DNA of 38,014 bases from Nanosynbacter sp. (GCA_015257665.1 JABZJS010000009.1:1-38014), one strand, 5' to 3'; positions 24,979-33,083 are shown, counted from the stretch's first letter. The notes: generated from the sequence alone by a model not told the origin. Numbers and translations: made by a program.

Positions 24979-25218
24979 CTACTTAAATGTTCCATTTAAC
25001 GCTCTTCTTTGCTTAATAGCACGTTCACCGCTTAATACAGTCATAAGCATATAAATACTCTGCTCCGTAAAGGCATTCGGTAAGTACCTTGGATCACCCC
25101 AACTTGAGGTGAAATTTTTGCACCTCAAGTTTTCAAACTCATTCGCGGTCAGTTGAAACATACAATCTTCGCCTTCAAACTTCTCAATATTGTTTTTTTA
25201 CCTGTCTATTAAATCTTC
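24979..25218 (-). pseudogene. second ORF6N remnant, opposite orientation
   Basis: The minus strand encodes MFQLTANEFENLRC, then WGDPRYLPNAFTEQSIYMLM and a short tail ending GTFK. These are recognisable pieces of the ORF6N domain. Upstream codons (about 25160-25218) continue it in shifted frames, with a QVKK and KFEGEDC match to the region before MFQLT. The fragment lacks both ends of the domain. It is a different ORF6N subtype from the gene at 23769 (RYLPNAFTEQ rather than KYNPYAFTEQ). Confidence 0.7.
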
Positions 25219-25380
25219 ATGATAAAAGTAATAGAAACTATGCAGGATAAACAAAAAAGATAAATGTTGAGAGAATTTCGAAGTAAAGTCGGACGAAAAA
25301 AAGATGGTTTTAATTAAAAGATCCTTGACGAGTCGTAACAAATCAGCGCGCTTATGTGGACGTGAATTCCAGAGTTGCTG

Positions 25381-25408
25381 TTGACAATGGTACCAGAAGG
25401 CATATAAT
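25381..25408 (+). promoter_or_regulatory. promoter of sRNA copy 1
   Basis: TTGACA (25381-25386), 16 bases, TATAAT (25403-25408): both hexamers are perfect sigma-70 consensus. Confidence 0.85.
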
Positions 25409-25413
25409 TTTAG

Positions 25414-25492
25414 GCGGACATAGGCTAATGCCGTGTCACCCTAATCTCCGGCGGGTGGTTTTCAGGTCACACAGCGGGAGATTTTTTGTTGG
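25414..25492 (+). ncRNA. putative small RNA, copy 1 of 3
   Basis: The predicted transcript is about 75-80 nt. Hairpin 1 pairs GACAT with GTGTC and GGC with GCC around the loop TAAT (25417-25437). Hairpin 2 pairs AATCTCC (25443-25449) with GGAGATT (25477-25483) and runs straight into a T-run (25482-25487), forming an intrinsic terminator. Inside it GTGG and TCAC pair around the 8-base loop TTTTCAGG. No reading frame of note lies in it. The start point is inferred from the -10 box. Confidence 0.75.
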
Positions 25493-25523
25493 CGTATTTT
25501 GATGAAAATTATGAAAATAGCCA

Positions 25524-25551
25524 TTGACACGACTGTTGAAAGGCATATAGT
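25524..25551 (+). promoter_or_regulatory. promoter of sRNA copy 2
   Basis: TTGACA (25524-25529), 16 bases, TATAGT (25546-25551). The AGGCATATA context around the -10 is shared with copy 1. Confidence 0.83.
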
Positions 25552-25556
25552 CTATA

Positions 25557-25636
25557 ACTAGACACAGTTAATTGCTGTGTTGCTTAAAATCTCCGGCAAG
25601 TAGTTTCTAAGCTGTACGGCGAGAGATTTTTGTTTT
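25557..25636 (+). ncRNA. putative small RNA, copy 2 of 3
   Basis: Hairpin 1 pairs ACACAG (25562-25567) with CTGTGT (25575-25580) around TTAATTG. Hairpin 2 pairs AAAATCTC (25586-25593) with GAGATTTT (25623-25630), followed by T-rich sequence. The inner stem GTAG/CTGT (with two wobbles) closes the 8-base loop TTTCTAAG. The layout and length match copies 1 and 3 while the stem sequences differ. Confidence 0.75.
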
Positions 25637-25830
25637 AGAGTGATTATCGTGGTCGACGCTCAAATGTTGACACGAAGTCTCGGCGCGCTTTCTTACAACC
25701 TCGCTGCGCGAAGTGCCAGATAATATGCGACCTTTCGACGTTATTCTAATCAGTACACAACGACTGTGAGGCTATGAGAAGATGTGTCAATAGTCGACGC
25801 AGTAAAGTGATCGTGCTATGATAAATACAG

Positions 25831-25872
25831 AAAAGGCGTCGCCACCGTGGTTCTGCGGAGGCCACGCCTTTT
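25831..25872. repeat. CAGAACCA-loop hairpin, copy B (inverted)
   Basis: On the minus strand the order is AAAA, GGCGT, G, GCC, T, CCG, loop CAGAACCA, CGG, T, GGC, G, ACGCC, TTTT. It has the same architecture and core as 16654-16691 but with different, still complementary, stems. The A and T runs on its two sides would let it work as a bidirectional terminator. A TGCTATGAT extended -10 lies just upstream at 25814-25822 on the plus strand. Confidence 0.75.
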
Positions 25873-25912
25873 CTTTTGGTATTACGATGCGAAAATCGAA
25901 AGGGTGCTATCG

Positions 25913-25940
25913 TTGACATTACTAACGAATAGCATATAAT
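25913..25940 (+). promoter_or_regulatory. promoter of sRNA copy 3
   Basis: TTGACA (25913-25918), 16 bases, TATAAT (25935-25940): perfect hexamers with the same spacing as copies 1 and 2. Confidence 0.85.
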
Positions 25941-25945
25941 CATAG

Positions 25946-26024
25946 GTAGACGCAGTTAATGCTGTGTCATCCGAAATCTCCGGCATGTAGTTTTCAGGCT
26001 ACCCCGCGGGAGATTTTTTGTTTT
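25946..26024 (+). ncRNA. putative small RNA, copy 3 of 3
   Basis: Hairpin 1 pairs GACGCAG (25949-25955) with CTGTGTC (25962-25968) around TTAATG. Hairpin 2 pairs AAATCTCC (25974-25981) with GGAGATTT (26009-26016) and ends in a T-run (26014-26019). The inner stem GTAG/CTAC closes TTTTCAGG, the same loop as copy 1 with a changed but complementary stem. From the -10 end to the end of the T-run is 79 bases, as in copy 1 (79) and copy 2 (80). Confidence 0.78.
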
Positions 26025-26444
26025 GACATTCTTTAGCGAGGTTTCCTAGTAAAGATTGATCTAAAGTTCTTACGCTTTGTTTGTATGGCTCTTGATCTGT
26101 ATATAGCAGTCGGTGTCGTTTTTGGTGAATTTACCTTGCGTGTCCTTCCATTTGTAGAAGTATCGTAATAACGAGAATATCAATGGGCTGTCTGCTTGAG
26201 ACGCTATCTAGCGAAGAATACCTCGGACTGCGCGAGATCCAGTAATCTGTCTGTATACTGTGTAGGGGCAGACACGCCATATAGGTAAAGCGGCGGTCTG
26301 TTATCTATGTAGAGTATACCCAAGAGAATCTTATAGCAGAATACGATGGCTCTGAACTATGCATAATACCAGGCGTGGATGGCTTTATATTAGCTGTTCA
26401 TGAGTTTTCAAAGTGACGGCTTGGTACTTTATTTTCCAAACTAC
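26025..26444. other. intergenic stretch with short coding-like fragments
   Basis: No complete gene is supported. Two short open stretches read like protein: 26085-26168 (27 codons, ATG start, containing YIAVGVVFGEFTLRV) and about 26286-26421 (containing AEYDGSELCIIPGVDGF). They are in different frames and lack ribosome-binding sites, so they may be remnants of a decayed gene of unknown family. Confidence 0.35.
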
Positions 26445-26479
26445 TTGACATTTCAATGTACCTTGCATAACATAGTACC
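26445..26479 (+). promoter_or_regulatory. promoter of the MacB-like ABC / PadR / PspC operon
   Basis: TTGACA (26445-26450), 17 bases, TAACAT (26468-26473). GTACC occurs twice (26458-26462 and 26475-26479), and ATGTAC-N13-GTACCA forms a weak inverted repeat over the -10. This is a candidate site for the PadR protein of the operon. Confidence 0.65.
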
Positions 26480-26509
26480 AGGTAATAACAAAAGAGAAAG
26501 GATTACTGA

Positions 26510-27784
26510 ATGAGGAGAATTGATATTATCAGGCGAGCGGGGCAGGGTCTTCGCCAGGCCAAGATGCGTACAGCGCTGACGGCGCTGGCAATGTCGGTGG
26601 GGGCGTTTACGATTGGGCTAGCGCTGATGCTGGGCAATGGTGGCCGGGCCTTTTTGACCTCGGTGATAGAAAGCGCTGGCAGTGCGTCGACGGTGTATGT
26701 GACGCATACCCGGGATGAGATGAAGCTGCCTGAATATGGCAAGAACAAGGCTATAAGTGAGACTGGTGCTGTGATGTTAAACGATGACGATGTAGCCAAG
26801 CTTAGTAAACTCAAGCACGTCAAGGCAGTCCGGCCGTATGTTAATGTGACTCAGGCGGTGCGCTACGTAGAGAGCCCAGCCAACCACAAGCGGCTGATTG
26901 CTTCCATCAATGTTAAGAACGAGGGTAAGTCATCGAAGATTGTGGCTGGTACGCTACCGAAAACCGATGATGGCACGGACCTCACGCCGGGTCACGCTAT
27001 TCTTGCCCAGGAATATCTGGCTGACTTTGGCTTTGCCACCGCTCAGGATGCGGTCGGCAAGACGATTACCCTCCATGCTGAGGGGCCAGGTGGGACGCAT
27101 GATGCTCAGCTGAAGGTCGTGGCGGTTGAGACAGCTGGTATGACATCGATGAGCTACCAGCCTGGCGTGACGATTACAACCGATGACGCTATGCTGATCA
27201 ACCACAAAACCAAAGCCCCAGGTACGGCTAACCAGTACTTTAGTGTGGTGGTGCGGGCGGACCGTGATGAGCATGCTGCTGCTGTCAAAGATGCAGTCGT
27301 GAAGCTCGGTGGTGGCGACTACCAGGCCCAGACGTTTACTGAGGCGAAGGAAGGCTTGCTCAGTATTATCAATGGGGTGCAGTATGGGCTATTGGCTTTT
27401 GGGGCCTTGGCTTTGCTGGCTAGTATGTTTGGGATTATTAACACTATGTATATCTCAGTGCTGGAGCGGACGCAGCAGATTGGTTTGATGAAGGCGCTGG
27501 GGATGCGCAGCCGCGATGTTGGTAAGCTCTTCCGCTACGAGGCTGCTTTGATCGGCATCATTGGCGGGGTGATTGGTGCGGGCGGGGCGAGCCTACTTAG
27601 TCTGCTTAACCCCTGGATTGTCGAAAAGCTTAAGTTCGAGAAGGGTATGCAGGTGTTACTGCCTGAAGCCTGGCAGATGATCGCCCTGGTGGTGCTGCTC
27701 GCTATCCTCGGCATTATTGCCAGCTACGTACCAAGCCGCAAGGCGACGAAGCTTGACCCAATTGAGGCCTTGAGGGCAGAATAA
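26510..27784 (+). CDS. MacB/FtsX-type ABC transporter permease
   Basis: The 424-residue protein has one N-terminal helix (about 20-42), a large extracytoplasmic MacB-type domain (about 45-280) and three C-terminal helices. It ends with the FtsX-like signature, including LERTQQIGLMKALGM and the terminal ATKLDPIEALRAE. Such type VII ABC permeases do not carry substrates through the membrane like exporters. They do mechanical work on lipoproteins, peptides or antibiotics outside it. A GAAAGGA Shine-Dalgarno precedes the ATG. It pairs with the ATPase that follows 10 bases downstream. Confidence 0.93.
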   Translation: MRRIDIIRRAGQGLRQAKMRTALTALAMSVGAFTIGLALMLGNGGRAFLTSVIESAGSASTVYVTHTRDEMKLPEYGKNKAISETGAVMLNDDDVAKLSKLKHVKAVRPYVNVTQAVRYVESPANHKRLIASINVKNEGKSSKIVAGTLPKTDDGTDLTPGHAILAQEYLADFGFATAQDAVGKTITLHAEGPGGTHDAQLKVVAVETAGMTSMSYQPGVTITTDDAMLINHKTKAPGTANQYFSVVVRADRDEHAAAVKDAVVKLGGGDYQAQTFTEAKEGLLSIINGVQYGLLAFGALALLASMFGIINTMYISVLERTQQIGLMKALGMRSRDVGKLFRYEAALIGIIGGVIGAGGASLLSLLNPWIVEKLKFEKGMQVLLPEAWQMIALVVLLAILGIIASYVPSRKATKLDPIEALRAE

Positions 27785-27794
27785 GGAGAAGGAT

Positions 27795-28484
27795 ATGATT
27801 GAATTACGGCATATTACCAAAACTTATGGTAAAAAACACAACCAATTTACGGCGCTCCGTGATATTACCTTCACCATCCCCGAAGGCGCGAGCGTGGCGA
27901 TTGTGGGTAAATCTGGCTCAGGTAAGTCCACCTTGATGCACGCTATCTCTGGTCTGGACCGGCCGCAGACGGGGCAGGTCGTGATCGATGGGCAGGATAT
28001 CTTGCAGATGAAGCCGCGGCAAGTTGATGCCTTCCGGGCGCGGACGATTGGCTTTATCTTCCAAAGTTTCTTTGTCGAAGGTAATGATAGCGTGGTGAGT
28101 AACGTGATGCTGCCGCTGGAGATCGCTGGTGTGCCACGGGCGCAGCGTAGCGCTAAGGTGAATCAGGCGCTCGAGGCGGTCGGCCTAGCCAGCAAAAGGA
28201 ACAATAAGGCTAAGGATCTGTCTGGTGGGCAGAAGCAGCGCCTGGCGATTGCCCGGGCGATTGTCGGCGCGCCAAAGATCCTATTTGCCGATGAGCCAAC
28301 TGGCAATCTGGATAGCGAGACGGGCACCCAGATCGAAGAGCTGCTCTTTCGCCAGCAACGCGAGCACGGCACAACGTTGATTATTGTGACGCACGACGAC
28401 GACTTGGCCGCGCACTGTGATTACCAGGTAGTGATTAAAGACGGGCGTGTCACGCGCCATAACATCCCAGGAGGTACGCAATGA
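27795..28484 (+). CDS. ABC transporter ATP-binding protein (LolD/MacB type)
   Basis: The 229-residue ATPase has Walker A GKSGSGKST (about residues 38-46), signature LSGGQKQRLAIARA, Walker B LFADEPTGNLD and the H-loop VTHDD. It drives the permease encoded just upstream. Its stop codon overlaps the start of the PadR gene (ATGA), so the regulator is translated together with the transporter. An AAGGAGAAGG Shine-Dalgarno lies upstream. Confidence 0.96.
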   Translation: MIELRHITKTYGKKHNQFTALRDITFTIPEGASVAIVGKSGSGKSTLMHAISGLDRPQTGQVVIDGQDILQMKPRQVDAFRARTIGFIFQSFFVEGNDSVVSNVMLPLEIAGVPRAQRSAKVNQALEAVGLASKRNNKAKDLSGGQKQRLAIARAIVGAPKILFADEPTGNLDSETGTQIEELLFRQQREHGTTLIIVTHDDDLAAHCDYQVVIKDGRVTRHNIPGGTQ

Positions 28485-28810
28485 ACGCACCCGACTATGC
28501 CGAGGCGCTGACGACGCAGCTGCGCAAAGGCTTCTTATCTTACTGCGTGCTGGTGGTGTGTGCCAAGGAGTCACGCTACACCAGCGAGATCATCCAGCAG
28601 CTCCGTCAGGCTGACCTGATGGTGGTGGAGGGGACGATCTACCCCTTGCTCAGCCGCTTGCAAAAGGACGGGCTCTTGCAACACGAATGGAAAGAGAGTG
28701 AGCAAGGGCCACCGCGTAAGTACTACACGGCGACGCCGTTTGGCACAGAGGTAACCAAGCAGCTCAAACATAACATTGCGGCACTAAGTAGTACAATAAA
28801 GAAGTTGTAA
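28481..28810 (+). CDS. PadR-family transcriptional regulator
   Basis: This 109-residue winged-helix protein contains the PadR core TIYPLLSRLQKDGLLQHEW (about residues 48-66) and the wing GPPRKYYTATPFG. It has a short C-terminal dimerisation helix, as in subfamily 2. PadR proteins of this size (for example LmrR) commonly sense drugs and repress an adjacent ABC transporter. Here it lies inside the operon, overlapping the ATPase gene, so autoregulation of the whole unit is likely. Confidence 0.93.
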   Translation: MNAPDYAEALTTQLRKGFLSYCVLVVCAKESRYTSEIIQQLRQADLMVVEGTIYPLLSRLQKDGLLQHEWKESEQGPPRKYYTATPFGTEVTKQLKHNIAALSSTIKKL

Positions 28811-28822
28811 GGAGGATATGCA

Positions 28823-30109
28823 ATGAAGGAAATTACTAACATCCACCTTGCCAAGACGCCATTTCGTGTTGAGGTGGAGGCAAAGCAGGCGCTGGGAGCG
28901 TATTTGGCATCGATTCAGCAGCGGATGCATGCTGAGCCAGAGGCAATGCGCGAGATCGAAGCGCGGATGGTTGAGCTGCTGGCTGAGCGCGGCGTGACGC
29001 GTGATGGCGTGGTGACTGCTGAAGATGTCACGGCGCTGCGTCGCCAGATGGGTGAGCCTCGGGAGTTTGCCAGTGACGCTGCGGCAGAGGAGGACGATGC
29101 TGCGCTGCGAGATGCAGCTGAGGCGGCTTCTGCGGGCGGCGCGCCCAAGCAGCTGATGCGCGATACAGACCACGCGGTGATTGGCGGCGTGTGTGCTGGG
29201 GTGGCGGCGTACTTTGGGGTTAGTCCGCTCTGGATTCGCTTGCTAGCGATTATCTCACCTTTTATGACGTTTGGGACGGCGATGCTGATTTATATTGTGA
29301 TGTGGCTCTCTGTTCCACCAGCGGTCACGGCGTCGGATAAGCTGCGTATGGCCGGTAAGCCAGTGACGTTTGATAGCTTAAAAAAAGCCGCGGCTGAGCC
29401 TGCTGGTAGTAGCCAAGCGGCTCAGACTGCGGCGAAGGTGCTGCGCATTATGATCGGCTGCGGCGTCTTGATGATGGCGCTCGGTGCAGTCGTTGCCTTG
29501 ATCGTTGGTGGGGTGATAAGCGCTGCTGCTATATCAAGGATGGGTGACTTTGCTGCGCAGGGCTGGCTATGGCTAGCGTATGGCTGTGCGGTGCTTGGCG
29601 GCGTGGCTTTGACTGCCTTGCTTTCACTCGGCGCATGGAGTATCTTTGCCTGGCGGCTGAAGCGGCCGGTTGGCATTGCGATGCTGGCGATGCTCCTTGT
29701 CGGGGCGATTGCCGTCTCTGGCCTGGCGGTCGGGGGGATGAACGCAGGGATGAGTCTGGAGCGCCAAATGCGTGACGTGCAGCGCACGAAGGTGGTTGAC
29801 GTCGCTGATGCGAGTACGGTGCGCGTCGATGGAACAACTCGGGCAAGCTATGGTGGCTATGCTGAGAAACCCCGCATTGAGGTAGATTACCTGCAGATGA
29901 AGGGCGTCACAGAGCCGACGGTGACGGTGGCTAAGGACGGGAGCCGAGCGATTGTAACGGTGCAGCACGATACCTGCCGTGATCGCTATGATATCTTCTC
30001 GGCGTGTACCTACTCGCCGAAGGATTATGTCAGTGTCCGTGTCTATGGGCCATCGCCGCAGATAATGGAGGCGGATCATCGCCCCGATGTGGTGACTGAT
30101 CGGCCATAG
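28823..30109 (+). CDS. PspC-domain multi-helix membrane protein
   Basis: The 428-residue protein has a cytoplasmic, charged N-terminal region (about 1-108). A PspC domain follows at about 109-170, with AVIGGVCAGVAAYFGVSPLW and a helix ending in IVMWLSVPP. Three more hydrophobic segments lie at about 205-305, and a ~110-residue extracytoplasmic C-terminal domain contains paired Cys residues (HDTCRDRYDIFSACTY). PspC proteins take part in envelope-stress responses. PadR plus PspC together with an ABC transporter is a recurring arrangement for envelope-stress or antibiotic-sensing units. AAGGAGG precedes the ATG. Confidence 0.88.
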   Translation: MKEITNIHLAKTPFRVEVEAKQALGAYLASIQQRMHAEPEAMREIEARMVELLAERGVTRDGVVTAEDVTALRRQMGEPREFASDAAAEEDDAALRDAAEAASAGGAPKQLMRDTDHAVIGGVCAGVAAYFGVSPLWIRLLAIISPFMTFGTAMLIYIVMWLSVPPAVTASDKLRMAGKPVTFDSLKKAAAEPAGSSQAAQTAAKVLRIMIGCGVLMMALGAVVALIVGGVISAAAISRMGDFAAQGWLWLAYGCAVLGGVALTALLSLGAWSIFAWRLKRPVGIAMLAMLLVGAIAVSGLAVGGMNAGMSLERQMRDVQRTKVVDVADASTVRVDGTTRASYGGYAEKPRIEVDYLQMKGVTEPTVTVAKDGSRAIVTVQHDTCRDRYDIFSACTYSPKDYVSVRVYGPSPQIMEADHRPDVVTDRP

Positions 30110-30134
30110 AGCAGATGTGGTGAATATAGATAGC

Positions 30135-30163
30135 AAAGACCCGCCTTGCAAAGCGGGTCTTTT
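30135..30163 (+). terminator. intrinsic terminator of the ABC/PadR/PspC operon
   Basis: AAAGACCCGC pairs with GCGGGTCTTT across an 8-base loop, and the stem ends in TTTT. Confidence 0.9.
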
Positions 30164-30251
30164 GCGTGTTTTTGTTTTTTATGTAGAGGGGAAGCAGGAA
30201 GCGTGCGGTGGGCCGCGTCTTGGTCGGTATGGCGATTTAGGGCACCTTTGC

Positions 30252-30257
30252 TATACT
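30252..30257 (+). promoter_or_regulatory. -10 box of the APH-like gene (leaderless)
   Basis: TATACT, preceded by TTTGC, ends six bases before the ATG at 30264. Confidence 0.65.
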
Positions 30258-30263
30258 AGAGGT

Positions 30264-31274
30264 ATGAGTCAGCCGTCGTCTTCCCAGGTTTTGAGTCCAT
30301 CGGCGCTTACGATGGTAGCGCAGCACTGCAAGGTGGCGCGTGATCAGGTGCGGGTGGTGCCGATTGACGGTGCGTCAACCGGATGTCGACGAGCTGTTGC
30401 ACTGGCTGGGACGCAGTCGGTGTTTGTCAAGGAAGCTGATCCAGAAGCTTCGAACCACGCTGCGCTGGCAGCGGCTCTGAGCAAAGATGATACGGTGATT
30501 CGGGCGCTGCAGCAGGCCGGTTCGCCTCTGGTGACGGAGTTTGTTCAGTATGATGATGAGCGGGTGATTATGCTGAGCCAGGCGTATATTGCTAAGGATG
30601 GCTGGCAGTGGCAGCCGCCTGATGCGGCGGATAAGCTGGCTCGTCAGCGGTATATAGCGGCGGTGCTGCGGGCGATTGCTCAGCTTGAGCAGACTGAGCT
30701 GCCTGCGGCAGCAGCTGAGACGTGTGCGCTCCATGCTACGGCGTTTGACCGAGTGGTGCAGTGTCAGGGGCTTCGGCTGCTCTGCGATGATGCGACGCGG
30801 CGTGAAGAGCTCCAGCAGACGTACCGCTCCTGGGCCGAGCAAGCCAGCAAGCCAGTGATTCGCCAGCGCTACGAGCAGGTTTGCGCCGTGCTTGATAATA
30901 CTGAGCGCTTAGCTGATCTCGCGGCGCTGGCTCAGCAGGTGGCTGATCAGCCGTGTGATCGCTTGAGCCATGGCGATGTGCGGAGCGAGACGATTGCCTA
31001 CCATGCTGCTCAAGATGAAGTGAAGCTGATTGATTGGCAGTGGGCGGCTTATGTACCAAAGCGATGGAGTGCAACCGAGTTCTTGCTCGATATGGCGCGC
31101 CGCGGCTACGATGTGCAGGCCTGGCAGGCTGAGCTGAATCGGCCGCTGCTTGCTGGCCTAGTGGGATATTATGCCGTGTGTAGTGCTCAGCCCGCTCCTG
31201 AGGCGGCTCAAGCAGTGCGGCGGCTCCAGGCGTATATGGCGGCCACGGCGTATGATATGCTAGGTTATGAATAG
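30264..31274 (+). CDS. APH-family phosphotransferase-like protein
   Basis: The protein has about 336 residues with a kinase-like fold. Its catalytic loop reads LSHGDVRSETI, so the usual HGDxxxxN Asn is Thr. The metal-binding motif is KLIDWQWA. The N-lobe has an invariant-Lys candidate in SVFVKEAD. Relatives phosphorylate aminoglycosides, choline, homoserine or similar small molecules. The loss of the metal-binding Asn leaves activity in doubt. The start at 30264 is chosen by the -10 box six bases before it; the longer frame from 30117 would run through the terminator. Confidence 0.75.
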   Translation: MSQPSSSQVLSPSALTMVAQHCKVARDQVRVVPIDGASTGCRRAVALAGTQSVFVKEADPEASNHAALAAALSKDDTVIRALQQAGSPLVTEFVQYDDERVIMLSQAYIAKDGWQWQPPDAADKLARQRYIAAVLRAIAQLEQTELPAAAAETCALHATAFDRVVQCQGLRLLCDDATRREELQQTYRSWAEQASKPVIRQRYEQVCAVLDNTERLADLAALAQQVADQPCDRLSHGDVRSETIAYHAAQDEVKLIDWQWAAYVPKRWSATEFLLDMARRGYDVQAWQAELNRPLLAGLVGYYAVCSAQPAPEAAQAVRRLQAYMAATAYDMLGYE

Positions 31275-31375
31275 CTAAGGACTGGCAGTGGACGCTTAGT
31301 TGACTGCTGCATCAAGTATGCATATGTCACGAGTGCCTGAGAGTGTCATTTTAGATGATAGGAGGTGAATATACC

Positions 31376-31588
31376 ATGGTAAAGACGATACATAGTGATT
31401 TTGAGATTGATCCAGCTACCAAGCAGAGAGAAGAGGGTGAGATTTCGTCTCAGAGTACGCAGCCACGGTATAACCGGGAGACTGAACGCGCTATTGCTCA
31501 GGCGCGCGCTATGATGGATGGCACGCAGCCATCGCAGCAGTATATGTCAATTGCTGCACTGGTTGCAGCGATTGATGCAGAATCGTGA
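31376..31588 (+). CDS. small orphan protein, antitoxin-like C-terminus
   Basis: The 70-residue protein starts at ATG 31376 after a strong AGGAGGTGA Shine-Dalgarno. It is acidic and hydrophilic. The C-terminal stretch (QYMSIAALVAAIDAES) resembles the toxin-binding tails of RelB/Phd-type antitoxins, but no toxin gene is adjacent on either side. Function is not assigned. Confidence 0.6.
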   Translation: MVKTIHSDFEIDPATKQREEGEISSQSTQPRYNRETERAIAQARAMMDGTQPSQQYMSIAALVAAIDAES

Positions 31589-32225
31589 TGTGAACCATCT
31601 GATATGCTATGAGAAGACGACGATTCGTGAGCGGTGCTAGAAGAGAAATAGGTCAGGCACGTAAGAGGGGCGATAGCGTGTTATGGTTATAGCAAGTAGT
31701 AGGGTGCTGAGTTATATCTTCGTTTTCTTCATCTCCTAGTGCGGTATATGGCTTGGATAAACGAGCTCAGATTATATTCAGCTCATGAAACAAAATAATC
31801 ACGTCAGAATGGTACGGGTAAGGGGAATATCTACTGGTGATGTGGTTGCTTTGCGTGCTCGTTTTGTACTTGCCCTGCCATGGGAAGGAGGGTAGCCGTG
31901 CAAGGAAGGAGCACGCGGTATGACTATGACCTATACGGGATGGCGTGGCCGCGAGAATATGGGTTGTCTTGTTATGTGTGGGGTATATGACAATTGATGA
32001 GGGATGTCGTGGTGCAAGCAATAGTCTATTTGTCGTGCAGCGCGAAGAACGTGAGTATGAGTACGCTGAGCGGTGTACGTTTTTAATTTGCTAGGCTCCT
32101 GATGATAGCTAGACAAAAGAGTTGCTCTTGTACTGAGCGGTATTTGCGTGGAAGGGTTTAACGTGCAGGAGATTGCTTAAGATATCCGCTCTAGGCACTA
32201 GTATTAGTATCGTGGGTATGAGGAC
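31589..32225. other. gene-poor intergenic stretch
   Basis: Nothing convincing is seen across about 640 bases. A 35-codon frame at 31987-32094 (MTIDEGCRGASNSLFVVQRE start) reads like protein but has no ribosome-binding site. No repeats, terminators or RNA genes were recognised. Confidence 0.4.
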
Positions 32226-33083
32226 CTAGCGCCATAGTTCTTCAAGCGAGTAGGAGCGCTCTGGTTCGTCAATCGGTGTCCATAATGGTGCTCGGTTTTC
32301 TTGGGCTAGTGCTTGATGTGTGATAGCTATCTGCACGGCAGTGTCACAATCGACGCGTTGCCGCACTGCTCGAATAGTTCGCTGCAAGTGTCGCTGCTCT
32401 CGATTCGATGCTACGACGAAAAGCAGGGCAGGTAGTGGTTGCCCTGTGACTGCCCAGTCACCATGACGGAAGTAGGAGAGGTACTGGGTAATTGTTTTGG
32501 TGATTGCTGCTCGCGGCGTATTCGCAGCAAAGATATCGAGAAAGAAGCGACGCGTCTCTGAGGCTGTTTTGAGTGACCCAAAGGCATCGGGTAGCTTTTG
32601 AGGAAAGTAGTGGTAGTGCGCCATCTCTCGAGGCAAAAACATCCGCAGTGCTGGATGGCACTGCTGCAGCTGATGAGTCCACTGGTACACGGCAAGTACG
32701 TGGTCGACAAACGATTGGCTGACCTGGGCATCTCGATAACTTGCCTTGATGAGCTGCGCTGTCACCCGAGGTCCGTCATCGATCTGCTGCAGTACCCGCA
32801 ACCCTCGCGCTGTCAAATAGTAGGCTGCTGGTTTGCCTTGGAGCTTCATGTGGCTAGTATAGCGGCGTGCTACAAGACCATGGTTACATAGGGCAGTAAG
32901 ACGGGTATGTAAGCTTGATCCAGCAGCAACCCCGAGGCTCTTGGCAAGTAACTGCCGTGTTCCAAAACGATATCGATACAATGCGATAAGAATAGAATAC
33001 TGCCGTTCCCCTAACACTGAGCGCTTATCTGCACCAAGCTGAACACGATTTTGTTTATTTTCTCTCTTGCTCATACTATTCAT
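32226..33083 (-). CDS. replication-relaxation family protein
   Basis: The 285-residue protein has an N-terminal winged helix (about residues 25-100), with RQYSILIALYRYRFGTRQLL, HTRLTALCNHGLVARR and YYLTARGLRVL. An alpha/beta domain follows, with FVDHVLAVYQ and LLFVVASNREQRHL. This arrangement matches the replication-relaxation family found on plasmids and integrated elements and common in Saccharibacteria. It probably binds DNA in replication or mobilisation of an element. The ATG follows an AAGGAG Shine-Dalgarno. The upstream region is the polypyrimidine tract, read as purine-rich on the sense strand. Confidence 0.75.
   Translation of the reverse strand: MNSMSKRENKQNRVQLGADKRSVLGERQYSILIALYRYRFGTRQLLAKSLGVAAGSSLHTRLTALCNHGLVARRYTSHMKLQGKPAAYYLTARGLRVLQQIDDGPRVTAQLIKASYRDAQVSQSFVDHVLAVYQWTHQLQQCHPALRMFLPREMAHYHYFPQKLPDAFGSLKTASETRRFFLDIFAANTPRAAITKTITQYLSYFRHGDWAVTGQPLPALLFVVASNREQRHLQRTIRAVRQRVDCDTAVQIAITHQALAQENRAPLWTPIDEPERSYSLEELWR

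Noticed and set aside
25381..26024. The repeated units as a CRISPR array
   Set aside because: Only three units with irregular spacing (about 140 and 390 bases), diverged sequence, and each with its own promoter and terminator; no cas genes nearby.
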